A DNA stretch of 64,000 nucleotides from Schistocerca nitens. Lineage: Eukaryota > Arthropoda > Insecta > Orthoptera > Acrididae. Below are positions 22,053 to 33,500 of the stretch, one piece after another. The notes beneath the pieces are model-generated. The model was given only the letters and a program-made list of their open reading frames with translations. It had not been told where the DNA came from and made no database searches. The first letter of the stretch is position 1; the number at the start of each line of letters is the position of its first letter. The position numbers and the translations under genes are program-made. Location of the stretch: contig NC_064616.1 of NCBI RefSeq assembly GCF_023898315.1, positions 535,327,102-535,391,101 of the forward strand. The letters are read 5' to 3'.

Positions 22053-22553
22053 TGTTATACGCTCATGAGGAAATTTGAAAATGGTGGTATCCAAGTGCTA
22101 CAGACAGGAGAAGATGCCGATTCACTGATTGTGGAAACAGCTATTTCAAAATTTGCCAAGTCTGAAAGTTTGACAGTAGTAAGCGAGACCACTGGCATGC
22201 TTGGTCTCCTGATGGGTCGAGAAAACAACTACAGCAACCTTTATTTCCATAAACCGGGAAGAGGGATATCAGCAGGAGTTTGGTACACCAGCAATTCTTT
22301 CAATTTAGATCCTGTATTTGCCCTTTTCAGTCATGCCTTCACAGAAGTTGATACCACATCCTCTTTTTCTGGCTGTGGCGTCGCAACTAGTGCGCGATCG
22401 CCCATTTGTCTATTAAAAGCTTTACTTCAGAATGTATGTGGGCTGCAATGTAAGTCGGTAGAGTATTATACGGTCAGTAACGGACGAGTTGTGTCCTGCA
22501 GACTGACGTCACGACCATCTATTGCAGCTGTGTGTGTGAAAGCAGTGGAGTAG
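22053..22553 (+). pseudogene. Element X gene, central and C-proximal fragment
   Basis: The open frame includes GGIQVLQTGEDADSLIVETA, SLTVVSETTGMLGLLMG, NLYFHKPGRG and FALFSHAFTEVDTTSSFSG. I recall the same order (GDADLLIV, VVGEDTDLLVLL, FLHAFTGCDTTSxFxG) in the multi-copy uncharacterised arthropod family that also contains the DNADxN...SMGGI block, so this is probably the downstream part of the 10502-10990 fragment. The middle Asp-rich block resembles an acidic nuclease-like fold, but E/D at GEDTD is replaced here by SETTG, suggesting decay. The ORF is bounded upstream by a stop at 22050 and ends at 22551. Confidence 0.5.
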
Positions 22554-22559
22554 CGCTGG

Positions 22560-23180
22560 CAGGCCACTCACATTATACGAAACTAAAAATATTAATAACT
22601 AATAAAGGAGTAACCTGAGGAACGTGATATTTGATGTACAACCTTCTGTTGTGAAGAAAAAAAAAAAACAATATGTCAAAGTCTGAGATCAAAAAACAAA
22701 TTTTCCGACAGTCAAGAATTTAAATACAATCATGTAATAGTTCACCTTCAGTGACTATGTACGATGATCTGAAAACACTTTCAGTGTTCACATATAAATT
22801 TGGAAAGTTTTTAGTTTCAGAAAACCTCTTTGACTAATCTATAACAATAATTTCAAGAATTCTAAGTACATATGTGTATTGTGTGTTACGGTGCTTGTGA
22901 ATGAGAATGCGTGCGTGAGAGTATGTGGGACGTTCGGCACTATTAAAAAATCATTCATGTAATTCTCTACAGGAACTGGCAAGTGTTCTAACTCTGTAAC
23001 GTGGGAACGAATCCACTAGTGGTTCCCCTACTAGTGAATGTCGGATGTCCAAGTATGTATGCTTATGTATAAGACAGCCAGAACATTCGCGACTACATAA
23101 TAAATTTCCAGATGTAGAGTAAAGCTTATAGTTCATTTTGTTTTGTTTATTTAATTAGAGAGTTTTGTGTTACTTAATTT
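22560..23180. other. Unassigned segment inside element X
   Basis: AT-rich, with stop codons in all frames at short intervals. Confidence 0.4.
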
Positions 23181-23374
23181 GGTTCAAATGGCTCTGAGCA
23201 CTATGGGACTTAACATCTAAGGTCATCAGTCCCCTAGAACTTAGAACTACTTAAACCTAACTAACCTAAGGACATCACACACATCCATGCCCGAGACAGG
23301 ATTCGAACCTGCGACCGTAGCGGTAGCGCGGCTCCAGACTGAAGCGCCTAAAACCGCTCGGCCATTCCGGCCGG
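23181..23374 (-). mobile_element. SINE-A copy
   Basis: Complete minus-strand copy (tail GGTTCAAATGGCTCTGAGCA, B box reversed GGATTCGAACC, head CCGGCCGG). I could not find a convincing TSD, so it may be older or rearranged. Confidence 0.9.
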
Positions 23375-23492
23375 CGCTGGGGAAGAAAACTGATCCCTGC
23401 GAGTGGTGTTGAATAAAAACCTATCAGGCTTGTTACCCATGACGATTACGAAAGATGCGATGCTACATACGGCACTTAAGATGATTTCCTGA

Positions 23493-23786
23493 GTATGCAA
23501 AACTCTATGCACAGCAGTATTTGGATGTCACATATCTGAACTGCACTGCTCCTCGACGTGCAAACGCTGTTGCTGCTTATCTCACGAGAACGCCACAGAA
23601 ATTGGGCTCAACAAGGATGAGGAAGAGATAGAAGATATGTCCCAGGATGAGAAAGTTTGTAAAGGTGCCGCAATGGATCCTGAAGACCGGTTGCTGGACC
23701 TGGACCTGTTGCAGTCTCCCAAGCAACCTCAATGGAAATTGACCTGTTGCAGTCTGCAAAACGACCTGAATGGAAATGAAATTTGA
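23493..23786 (+). pseudogene. Element X gene, possible Cys-rich C-terminal fragment
   Basis: Open from just after a TGA (23490) to a TGA at 23784. It begins VCKTLCTAVFGCHISELHCS, then STCKRCCCLSHENATEIGL and an acidic stretch NKDEEEIEDMSQDE. A Cys-rich motif near the C-terminus (CxC...C-C-CRK) is what I recall for the same arthropod family, and the order fits. It is short and the match rests on cysteine spacing only. Confidence 0.35.
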
Positions 23787-24044
23787 TAAAATGTTAATTT
23801 CTGATTGTTAAATTGTTTTTTAACGTTGTCATGTCATTTTATTTGTTCATTTGTACAAATTTTTATATTACTCGTACATAAATACATATCGTTCATTACT
23901 ATGGACTTGGGTTTCGTTTTAGCAACTCACTCTCACCAATTAAGGCATGGATAAAAGTACAAATGAATGAAGAAAATTAAAAAGATATACAAAGAGAACA
24001 CATATGTTCTTATTAGAGAGCCGTCTTCCCATTGGAAATTTCAT

Positions 24045-24568
24045 TTCACTGAATAACTATGACTTAAAAGAAAAACAACAGTATGAAATTACTTTGACAT
24101 TCAAGTGTATGAACTCTTAATAGTGCGTAATACTGAAAGAGTAGATGCTTTTGTACCATGAAATTTCATGCACTACCACTTTCATAACTTGACGTTTTTC
24201 ATTTGGAGTAGACGTTTTAGAGTAAACAGGAGTTGGAACCGACTTTTCAGCCAAGTTGGTAAAAATGAACAAACTCTAACAACGGATTGCTGCCATACGA
24301 CTGCACCAATTTTGACATTTAAACAGACCATTCGACGCAAAATTTAATGCTCTTTCAATTTGGTGCGGGTAACACTTTCAGTAGGATGCATAGTTTCCGA
24401 GTAACAGGCGAAAACCTGAAGAAAGTGCCACAATTTCTTGATTTTTTGGCCACAAGTTGTTCGCGGTTTTGGAGATCGAAAACTTGCATTTAACATACTG
24501 TCAATTATATACACCAGATAAAAAAACAAAATCTTCTACTTCGTTTTTTTGCAAGCAAAACGCACCTC
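24045..24568 (-). repeat. Right terminal inverted repeat of element X
   Basis: Inverted, diverged copy of 9980-10480. Confidence 0.75.
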
Positions 24569-24583
24569 TTTAGTGGACTAGGT

Positions 24584-25090
24584 AGTGACTGGCGGAACTC
24601 TGAATCTGCATCCTCATGTGTTATCTTTCATGCTACAATAAAAAAAATGGTTCAAATGGCTCTGAGTACTATGCGACTTATTTTCTGAGGTCATCACTCC
24701 CCTAGATCATGCTACAGTATCTTAGTGCCATTCTTCAACACTACAATGCTCGGCCACACACTCGATGTTTCTCTAGGAACTGTGCGTGATCTAGAGGCTG
24801 TGGCTAGCTAGATCCCAATATCTGTCCCTGATAGAAAGTGCGTGGGACCTACTCGGACGTCAACTCCATCCCAGTGCAAGTATCCTGAATATCAAGGACC
24901 AGTTATAACAGTCGTGGTCCTGTTTCCCTTGGAAGAAGATACAACGGCTTATGACATCCTTCCCAACCGCATCAGTGCATGCATCTAGGCCGGACGGTGT
25001 GCAACGTCATTCTGGTAAGTGGGAGCGTACTGCCAAGGTCTTCGTAAATTTAACTCGACTTTTTGATCACTGAAATAACATCCCGTACCC
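24584..25090 (+). pseudogene. Tc1-like transposase, 3' part
   Basis: Reads VTGGTLNLHPHVLSFMLQ (interrupted by a truncated SINE within the MLQ codons), YLSAILQHYNARPHTRC (second catalytic region) and a degraded C-terminus with EDQL-like SRTSYNSRGPV and HQCMHLGRTVCNV. Many stops and shifts are present. It continues the 9330-9972 half on the same strand. Confidence 0.6.
24638..24706 (-). mobile_element. SINE-A, 5'-truncated tail
   Basis: Only the 3' end is present (TGGTTCAAATGGCTCTGAG through CATCACTCCCCTAG). An exact 10-bp TSD TCATGCTACA lies at 24628-24637 and 24707-24716, within the Tc1-like coding remnant. Confidence 0.92.
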
Positions 25091-26208
25091 CATTCATCCG
25101 TGACATTCATTTCATTTCCTCTTCACCGTCTGGATGCATCACTTTTTAGTATCAGGCAATGTACGTCTCATGGGGGTCCTGTATTTGCCCGCTGTCTAGT
25201 ACTGGATATATGATCGTCACATTACATTTCGTTTTAGGTGGAATGCTCGCTATCCGCGTGTGGGAGACTCGAGAGATGCTTCTCCGACGGCTATATTTTG
25301 AGAAATTTTGAAAACCTGAAGAAGTCTCCTGGGCAACGGACTTGGAACGCTACTACACCGATAATCCTTTAAACGGGGAATCTGAAAAATATCGACCGTA
25401 CGGTAGAAGAAACAACTGTTTAGGGTCAGGAAAGAACTAACAAACACTGACAGAATATAGCTTGAGTTTCGTACCGACTGAGTAGCGGCGGTGCTCGCCG
25501 AAACAATTGTAAAGGCGTGTGTCCACAAGAAACCAACTTCCGCAAGTAACTACTGCAAACGCTTGCTGGGATGTTTGCATCAGACCAAAAACTTACACAC
25601 GTTTACTTCTGCAAGCCGCTTCGACAAGTTTACTTCAGAAATCTGCTGCAAATACTTGCAAAAGTGTTTCCATACGATTGCTTCGTGAGATAGGCAAGTG
25701 GAAGTCTGCAGCGTCGAGATTAATAACAGAGCAGTCGCCACTGTTGTTGCATTATTATTACTGAGCGAAAATCGATACGAAAAACAAAGCTAAGAGAAAA
25801 AGAAACGTTTGGGTGGAGAAATGGATACGGTGGCGAACATACTTAAGTTACCGAGAAACGCTGCTGAGACGAAATAAAGTCAGAGAACTTCGCACCGAAT
25901 AAAAAATTTCTGAGACTGTGTTACGCTAGTTTCGAACATCTCTTTTCTCCCGCACAATCAGATACTCACAAACAGGATAGAAAAATGCGACAAGCTGTAT
26001 CACCAACAGATGACCTAATTACTCTTCGATTTTTGGAAACAGTATCTGTTCCCTTCGTAACAAATTTAATGCATTTACGTTTCTGTGAACATTACAAAAT
26101 CAGCTGCAATTTAAAGACGTCTGTACTGTCATTCTACTTTCCCTTCTGGTGAAACAAAATAATTGGTGAATTCGTGTCGCATTTCCTTGGCTGCGGTGGC
26201 TAATTATA
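25091..26208. other. Unassigned DNA
   Basis: Short open frames over 25250-25764 on both strands match nothing I recognise. Tc1-like similarity fades after about 25090 and I could not find its right terminus. Confidence 0.35.
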
Positions 26209-26210
26209 TA

Positions 26211-26223
26211 CAGGGTGTCCGAG
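26211..26223 (-). mobile_element. Mariner-like terminus, left stub
   Basis: CAGGGTGTCCGAG preceded by TA (26209-26210) looks like a mariner terminus. The rest of the element resumes at 29208 with GTCGAGTTATAC, on the far side of the nested LINE. Confidence 0.5.
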
Positions 26224-26284
26224 CTACATCTACATCTACATTTATACTCCGCAAGCCACCCAACGGTGTGTGGCGGAGGGCACT

Positions 26285-27452
26285 TTACGTGCCACTGTCA
26301 TTACCTCCCTTTCCTGTTCCAGTCGCGTATGGTTCGCGGGAAGAACGACTGTCTGAAAGCCTCCTTGCGCGCTCGAATCTCTCTAATTTTACATTCGTGA
26401 TCTCCTCGGGAGGTATAAGTAGGGGGAAGGAATATATTCGATACCTCATCCAGAAACGCACCCTCTCGAAACCTGGCGAGCAAGCTACACCGCGATGCAG
26501 AGCGCCTCTCTTGCAGAGTCTGCCACTTGAGTTTATTAAACATCTCCGTAACGCTATCACGGTTACCAAATAACCCTGTGACGAAACGCGCCGCTCTTCT
26601 TTGGATCTTCTCTATCTCCTCCGTCAACCCGATATGCTACGGATCCCACACTGATGAGCAATACTCAAGTATAGGTCGAACGAGTGTTTTGTAAGCCACC
26701 TCCTTTGTTGATGGACTACATTTTCTAAGCACTCTCCCAATGAATCTCAACCAGGTACCCGCCTTACCAACAATTAATTTTATATGATCATTCCACTTCA
26801 AATCGTTCCGCACGCATACTCCCAGATATTTTACAGAAGTAACTGCTACCAGTGTTTGTCCCGCTATCATATAATCATACAATAAAGGATCCTTCATTCT
26901 ATGTATTCGCAATACATTACATTTGTCTATGTTAATGGACAGTTGCCACTCCCTGCACCAAGTGCCTATCCGCTGCAGATCTTCCTGCATTTCGCTACAA
27001 TTTTCTAATGCTGCAACTTCTCTGTATACTACAGCATCATCCGCGAAAAGCCGCATGGAACTACCGACACTATCTACTAGGTCATTTATATATATTGTGA
27101 AAAGCAACGGTCCCATAACACTCCCCTGTGGCACGCCAGAGGTTACTTTAACGTCTGTAGACGTCTCTCCATTGATAACAACATGCTGTGTTCTGTTTGC
27201 TAAAAACTCTTCAATCCAGCCACACAGCTGGTCTGATATTCCGTAGGCTCTTACTTTGTTTATCAGGCGACAGTGCGGAACTGTATCGAACGCCTTCCGG
27301 AAGTCAAGAAAAATAGCATCTACCTTGGAGCCTGTATCTAATAATTTCTGGGTCTCATGAACAAATAAAGCGAGTTGGGTCTCACACGATCGCTGTTTCC
27401 GGAATCCATGTTGATTCCTACATAGTAGATTCTGGGTTTCCAAAAACGACAT
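26285..27452 (-). pseudogene. LINE reverse transcriptase, C-terminal two thirds
   Basis: Contains NLLCRNQHGFRKQRSCETQL, IFLDFRKAFDTVPH, SGVPQGSVMGPLLFTIYIND and catalytic MRLFADDAVVYR (about 27025-27060). It continues with YLGVCVRNDLKWNDHI and LEYCSSVWDP, which ends at a stop (26637-26639). A continuation in an overlapping frame (EEIEKIQRRAARFVTG, FFPRTIRDWNRKGR) reaches 26301. This is the palm, thumb and C-terminal region of an APE-type LINE. Confidence 0.85.
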
Positions 27453-27499
27453 GATACTCTAGCAAGAAACATGTTCTAAAATTCTACAACAGATCGATG

Positions 27500-28000
27500 T
27501 CAGAGATATAGCTCTGCTCGACGACCCTCCTTGAAGACTGGGACTACCTGTGCTCTTTTCCAATCATTTGGAACCTTCCCTTCCTCTAGAGACTTGCGGT
27601 ACACGGCTGTTAGAAGGGGGGCAAGTTCTTTCGCGTACTCTGTGTAGAATCGAATTGGTATCCAGTCAGGTCCAGTGGACTTTCCTCTGTTGAGTGATTC
27701 CAGTTGCTTTTCTATTCCTTGGACACTTATTTCGATGTCAGCCATTTTTTCGTTTGTGCGAGGATTTAGAGAAGGAACTGCAGTGCGGTCTTCCTCTGTG
27801 AAACAGCTTTGGAAAAAGGTGTTTAGTATTTCAGCTTTACACGTGTCATCCTCTGTTTCAATGCCATCATCATCCCGGAGTGTCTGGATATGCTGTTTCG
27901 AGCCACTTACTGATTTAACGTAAGACCAGAACTTCCTAGGATTTTCTGTCAAGTCGGTACATAGAATTTTACTTTCGAATTCACTGAACGCTTCACGCAT
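27500..28000 (-). pseudogene. LINE RT, N-terminal region
   Basis: Reads PRKFWSYVKSVSGSKQH, ILNTFFQSCFTEED, LNRGKSTGPDWIP and WKRAQVVPVFKEG. It is separated from the downstream RT block by a shift near 27455-27500, where the YRPISLTS motif is degraded. Confidence 0.85.
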
Positions 28001-28203
28001 AGCCCTCCTTACGCTAACTTTGACATCGTTTAGATTCTGTTTGTCAGAGGTTTTGGCTGCGTTTTAACTTTGAGTGAAGCTCTCTTTGCTTTCGCAGTAG
28101 TTTCCTAACTTTGTTGTTGTACCACGGTGGGTTTTTCCCGTCCCTCACAGTTTTGCTCGGCACGTACCTGTCTAAAACGCATTTTACGATTGCCTTGAAC
28201 TTT

Positions 28204-29115
28204 TTACATAAACACTCCAACATTGTCAGTGTCGGAACAGAAATTTTTGTTTTGATCTGTTAGGTAGTCTGAAATCTGCCTTCTATTACTCTTGCTAAAC
28301 AGATAAACCTTCCTCCCTTTTTTTATAGTCCTATTAACTTCGATATTCAGGGATGCTGCAACGGCCTTATGATCACTGATTCCCTGTTCTGCACATACAG
28401 AGTCGAAAAGTTCGGGTCTGTTTGTTATCAGTAGGTCCAAGATGTTATCTCCACGAGTCGGTTCTCTGTTTAATTACTCGAGGTAATTTTCGGATAGTGC
28501 CCTCAGTATAATGTCACTCGATGCTCTGTCCCTACCACCCGTCCTAAACATCTGAGTGTCCCAGTCTATAACTGGTAAATTGAAATCTCCACCTAAGACT
28601 ATAACATGCTGAGAAAATTTATGTGAAATGTATTCCAAATTTTCTCTCAGTTGTTCTGCCACTAATGCTGCTGAGTCGGGAGGTCGGTAAAAGGAGCCAA
28701 TTATTAACCTAGCTCGGTTGTTGAGTGTAACCTCCACCCATAATAATTCACAGGAACTATCCACTTCTACTTCACTACAGGATAAACTACTACTAACAGC
28801 GACAAACACTCCACCACCGGTTGCATGCAATCTATCCTTTCTAAACCCCGTCTGTACCTTTGTAAAAATTTCGGCAGAATTTATCTCTGGCTTAAGCCAG
28901 CTTTCTGTACCTATAACGATTTCAGCTTCGGTGCTTTCTATCAGCGCTTGAAGTTCCAGTACTTTACCAACGCAGCTTCGACAGTTGACAATTACAATAC
29001 CGATTGCTGCTTGGTCCCCTCGTGTCCTGACTTTGCCCCGCACCCGTTGAGGCTGTTGCCCTTTCTGTACTTGCCCAAGGCCATCTAACCTAAAAAACCG
29101 CCCAGCCCGCGCCAC
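28204..29115 (-). pseudogene. LINE APE endonuclease
   Basis: Reads IVIVNCRSCVGKVLELQALI, IVIGTESWL, GGGVFVAVSS, IIGSFYRPPDS and VLGGDFNLPVIDW. A single TAA after NYLE (28471-28473) is followed in the same frame by ILDLLITNRPELFDSV and EQGISDHKAV. The catalytic Glu (TES), Asp-Asn (GDFN) and SDH are retained. Confidence 0.85.
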
Positions 29116-29207
29116 ACAACCCCTGCTACCCGTGTAGCCGCTTGTTGCGTGTAGTGGACTCCTGACCTATCCAGCGGAACCCGAAACCCCACCACCCTAT
29201 GGCGCAA

Positions 29208-29880
29208 GTCGAGTTATACAAAAACATTTGCATTTCAGTACATACTCAGCTTCATTACTATACTTGTCCAACATAGTACAAGAGCAAAGACGATTTTTAT
29301 GCATGATGGTACAGTTCAATGTGGGCACCCTTTGTACCTCGACACATATCGAAACGGTACTCGACTTCTCGCCACAGGTTCATAAGCATGGCAGGTGTTA
29401 TGGCCTCTATAGCGGCATATATTCGTTGTCTCAAATATCCCAGATCTCGAACCTTTGTTATGTAAATAATGTTCTTGATAAACCTCAATGCACTGAAATC
29501 CAGCGGAGTCAGATCGGGAAATTGAGGGGCCAGGCAACTGGACCGCCCACTCCGAACCAACGGTCAGGAAACCTCTTATGGAGAAAAGTGTTAACATCCC
29601 TACGATTGCGGTGCGAGAAAATAGAAGAGGTAAGGCAGTATTTCTTATAACAAACCGCCTTGTAATACTGAGTCTGTTTAAAGAAAGTCGAATTACTGCT
29701 TGGTGGTTATTCGTTGTGACACACATGTGACTGTTCAATGCGAGGCTGGCGACCGTCATTATGAACAATTTCACAGTTACAGTGGTACACGGAGCAGATA
29801 TGGGACCACCGACTAACAGTTCTTGCACCGACAGTGGGGTCATAGAAGTCGTGTGTCAAGGCTGCTTGCATCGCTGAGGC
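29208..29880 (-). pseudogene. Mariner-like transposase remnant
   Basis: The minus strand keeps the C-terminal third: LAPQFPDLTPLDF (29495-29535), FIKNIIYITKVRDLGYLRQR and a tail with MLMNLWREVEYRFDMCRGTK. Upstream reading toward 29880 is degraded. No second terminus was found, so the element is truncated. Confidence 0.7.
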
Positions 29881-30234
29881 CTATAGAGAAGAGGTCCACG
29901 CCAGTAGAAGAAATTATTTGCGAAGAACTCACACCAGCAAAAATTTTTAATCCGCGTGTATCATGTGAATTCAACTCTTTGACATAAGACATAATTACGA
30001 CTACGGTACGATACCGCTGACTCCACTGATACAGTACAATCCTTCCGAAATTGTGCATTTGGATTCCTGTACGAAATCCATGTTTGGAATGTTGAAACCA
30101 GTTTAACTCATTACCCCACATTTTCCTGTCATGAATTGGGGTTCGATAGCAACTAAATTCTGTCCAAGACAGCAATGGACTTTGAAGACCAGTTGAACGG
30201 AGTGGACAGGGTCTTAAAAGAAGGGTAAGGAGAT
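29881..30234. other. Unassigned DNA
   Basis: An open minus-strand frame (29840-30175) has no recognisable motif. Probably the decayed N-terminal part of the mariner-like element. Confidence 0.3.
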
Positions 30235-30598
30235 GTAGTCAAATTTAATCAGGTGAGGGTGAGGGAATTAGATTAGGAATCGTGACACTTAAAGACGTAT
30301 GAGTTTTGTTGTTTGTGCTGCAAAATAACTGATGATGGTCGACGTAGAGGGGATATACAATGAAGATTGGCCATGGCAAGAAACGTGTTTCTGGAGAAGA
30401 GAAATTTGTCAACAATGAATAGAGATTCAAGTTTTAGAAAGCTTTTTTCTTTAAGTATTTGTACAGAGTGTAGCTATGTATGGAAATGAAAATGGACGAT
30501 AAAAATTTGAGACAAGAAGACAACAGAATTGTTTGAAATGTGGCACTATACAAAAATGCTGAAGATTAGTTGGGCAGATCACGTAACTAATGAGGAGG
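30235..30598 (+). pseudogene. RTE-like LINE, plus-strand 5' piece
   Basis: Nucleotide-level match, in opposite orientation, to the RT C-terminal part of the minus copy next to it (GAGGGAATTAGATTAGGAA, AACTGATGATGGTCG, GCAGATCACGTAACTAATGA). It stops exactly where the minus copy 3' end begins. The same plus-strand element continues with its 3' end at about 34050-34336. Confidence 0.75.
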
Positions 30599-33500
30599 TT
30601 GTTGTTGTGGTCGTTAGTCCAGAGACTAGTTTGATGTAGCTCTCCATGCTGCTCTGTCCTGTGCAAGCATATTAATCTCCGAGTGACTATTGCAACCTAC
30701 ATCATTCTGAATCTGCTAAGTGTACTCACCTCCTGGTCTCCCTTTTCGATTTTTACCCTCCACGCTTCCCTCCAAAACTAAATTGGTGAGCCCTTGATGC
30801 CTCAGAACGTGTCCTACCAACTGATCCCTTCCTCTACTCAAGTTGTGCCGAATTCCTCTTCTCCCCAATTCTATTCAGTACCTGCTCATTAGTTACGTGA
30901 TCTACCCATGAAATCTTCAGCATTCTTCTCAAGCGCCATATTTCGAAACTATTTATCGTCCATGTTTCACTTCCATACATAGCTACAAACCATACAAATA
31001 CTTTCAGAAAGGACTTCCTGACAAATATATACTCGGTATTAACAAATTTCTCTTCCGCAGAAACGGTTTTCTTGCCATAGCCGGTCTACATTTTATATTC
31101 TCTCTACTTCGACCATCATCAGTTATTTTGCTTCCCAGATAGCGAATCTCATCTACTACTTTAAGTGTCTCATTTCCTAATCTAATTCCCTCAGCATCAC
31201 ATGATTTAATTCGACTACATTCCATTATTCTCTTTTTGATTTGGTTGATGGTCATCTTATATCATCATTTCGACATATAGTCCATTCCGTTCAGCTGATC
31301 TTCCAGGTCCTTCGCTGTCTCTGACAGAATTAAAGTGTCGTCGGCAAACCTCAAAGTTTTTATTTCTTCTCTATGGATTTTAATCCCTACTCCTAATTTT
31401 TCTCGTTTCCTTTACTGCTTGCTCAATACATAGATTGAATAATATCGGGGATAAGCTACAATCCTGTAGCACTCCCTTCTTAATCACTGCTTCCCTTTCG
31501 TGCTCCTCGACTCTTAGAACTGCCATTTGGTCCCAGTAAAAATTGTAAATAGCCTTTCACTCCTTGTATTTTAACCGTGCCATGTTTGGAATTTGAAAGA
31601 GTATTCCTGTCAACAGTGTCAAAAGCTTTCTCTAAGTCTACAAATGCTGTAAATATAGGTTTGCCTTTCCTTAACCGATATTCTAAGGTAAGTCGTAGGG
31701 TCAGTATTGTCTCGCGTGTTCCAACATTCCTACGGAATCCACACTGATCTTCCGCGAGGTCGGCTTCTACCAGTTTTTTCTTTCGTCTGTAAAGAATTCA
31801 TATTAGTATTTTTGCAACAGTGACTATTAAACTGATAGTTCGGTAATTTTCACACCTGTAAACACCTGCTTTCTTTGGGATTGGAATTATTACATTCTTC
31901 TTGAAGTCTGTGGGTATTTCGCCCGTCTCATACATCTTCCTCACCAAATAGAAGAATTTTGTCATGGCTGGCTCACCCATGGCTATAAGTAGTTCTAATG
32001 GAATGTTGTCTACTCCCGGGGCTTTGTTCCGACTTAGGTCTTTCAGTGCTCTGTGAAATTCTTCACGCAGTATCATATCTCCCATTTCATCTCCATCTAC
32101 GTCCTCTTCCGTTTCCACAATATTGCCCTCAAGTACATCTCCCTTGTATAGATCCTCTATATAAACCTTCCACCTTTCTGCTTTCCCTTCTTTGCTTAGG
32201 ACTGGTTTTCCATCTGAGCTCTTAATATTCATACAAGTGGTTTTCTTTTCTCCAAAGGTCTCTTTAATTTTCCTGTAGACAGTATCTATCTTGCCCCCTA
32301 GTGATACACGCCTCTACATCCTTACATTTCTCCTCTAGCCATCCCTGCTTAGCCATTTTGCACTTCCCGAAGATCTCATTTTTGAGATGTTTGTATTCCT
32401 TTTCGCCTGCTTCATTTACAGCATTTTTCTCCTTTCATCAGTTAAATCCAGTATTTATTCTGTTACCCAAGGATTTCTACTAGCCTTCACCTTATTACCT
32501 CCTTGATCCCCTACTGTCTTCACTATTTCATCTCTCAAAGTTACCCATTCTTCTTCTATTGTATTTCTTTCCCCTGTTCTTGCCAATCGTTTCCTAATGC
32601 TCTCTCTGAAACTCTCTACAACCTCTGGTTCTTTTAGTTTATCCAGGTCCCATCTTCTTAAATTCCTACCTTTTTGCAGTTTCTTCAGTTTTTATCTATA
32701 GTTCATAACCAATAAACTATGGTCAGTGTTCACGTCTGCCCCTGGAAACGTCTTACAATTGAAAACCTGGTTCCTAAATCTCTTTATTACCATTATATAA
32801 TATATTTGAAACCTTCCAATGTCTCCAGGGCTCTTCCACGTATACAAGCTTCTTTCATGATTCTTAAACCAAGTGTTAGCTATGATTAAGTTGTCTTCTG
32901 TGCAAAATTCTACCAGGCGGCTTCCTCTTTCATTCCTTCCCCCAGTCCATATTCACCTACTGCTTTTCTTTCCTCTTCTTTTTCCTACTATCGAATTCGG
33001 GTCCCCCATGCCTATTAAATTTTCGTCTCCCTTAACTATCTGAATAATTTATTTTACCACATCATACATTTCGTCAATCTCTTTACCACCTGCGGAACTA
33101 GTTAGCATATAAACATTTACTACCGTGGTAGGCATGGGCTTCGTGTCTATCTTGGCTAAAATAATGCGTTCACTATGCTGTTCGTAGAAGTTTATCCGCG
33201 TTCCTATTTTCTTATTCATTATTAAACCTACTCCTGCATTACCCATATCTGATTTTGTATTTATAACCCTGTATTCACCTGATCAGAAGTCTTGTCCCTC
33301 CTGCCACCGAACTTCACTAGTTCCCACTATATCTAACTTCAGCCTATCCATTTCCATTTTTAAATTTTCTAAACTACCTGCCCGGTTAAGGGATTCCCAC
33401 CCGTAGAACGTCAATTTTGTTTCTCCTGATAACGACGTCCTCCGTAGTGGCCCCCACCCAGAGATCCGAATGGGGGAATATTTTAAATCCGGAAAATTTT

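Larger units (their letters stand above)
9973..24583. mobile_element. Element X: large DNA element with 0.5-kb inverted ends
   Basis: About 0.5 kb at the left (9980-10480) and right (24045-24568) ends are diverged inverted copies, sharing for example AGAGCATTAAATTTTGC, AGTTTTCGCCT and CATGAAATTTCATG. Read inward, the left end runs CACAAAAAAAG and the right CACTAAAGAG. The insertion splits a Tc1-like transposase, and a short imperfect duplication of Tc1 sequence flanks it (AGTAACGGCG at 9963-9972, AGTGACTGGCG at 24584-24594). Three fragments of one gene family lie inside, all on the plus strand. Later insertions fill most of the interior: SINEs, a Penelope-like fragment and a mariner-like element containing a LINE. 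The superfamily is not recognised. Confidence 0.6.
26224..29207 (-). mobile_element. CR1/L2-like LINE, 5'-truncated and broken
   Basis: The minus-strand LINE ends in a short (ATGTAG)n tail (26224-26243). The probable short TSD is GTCCGAG (26217-26223) and GTCGAG (29208-29213). Endonuclease and RT are present but ORF1 is missing. The 3' 250 bases are shared with the truncated copy at 35746-36018. Confidence 0.85.
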
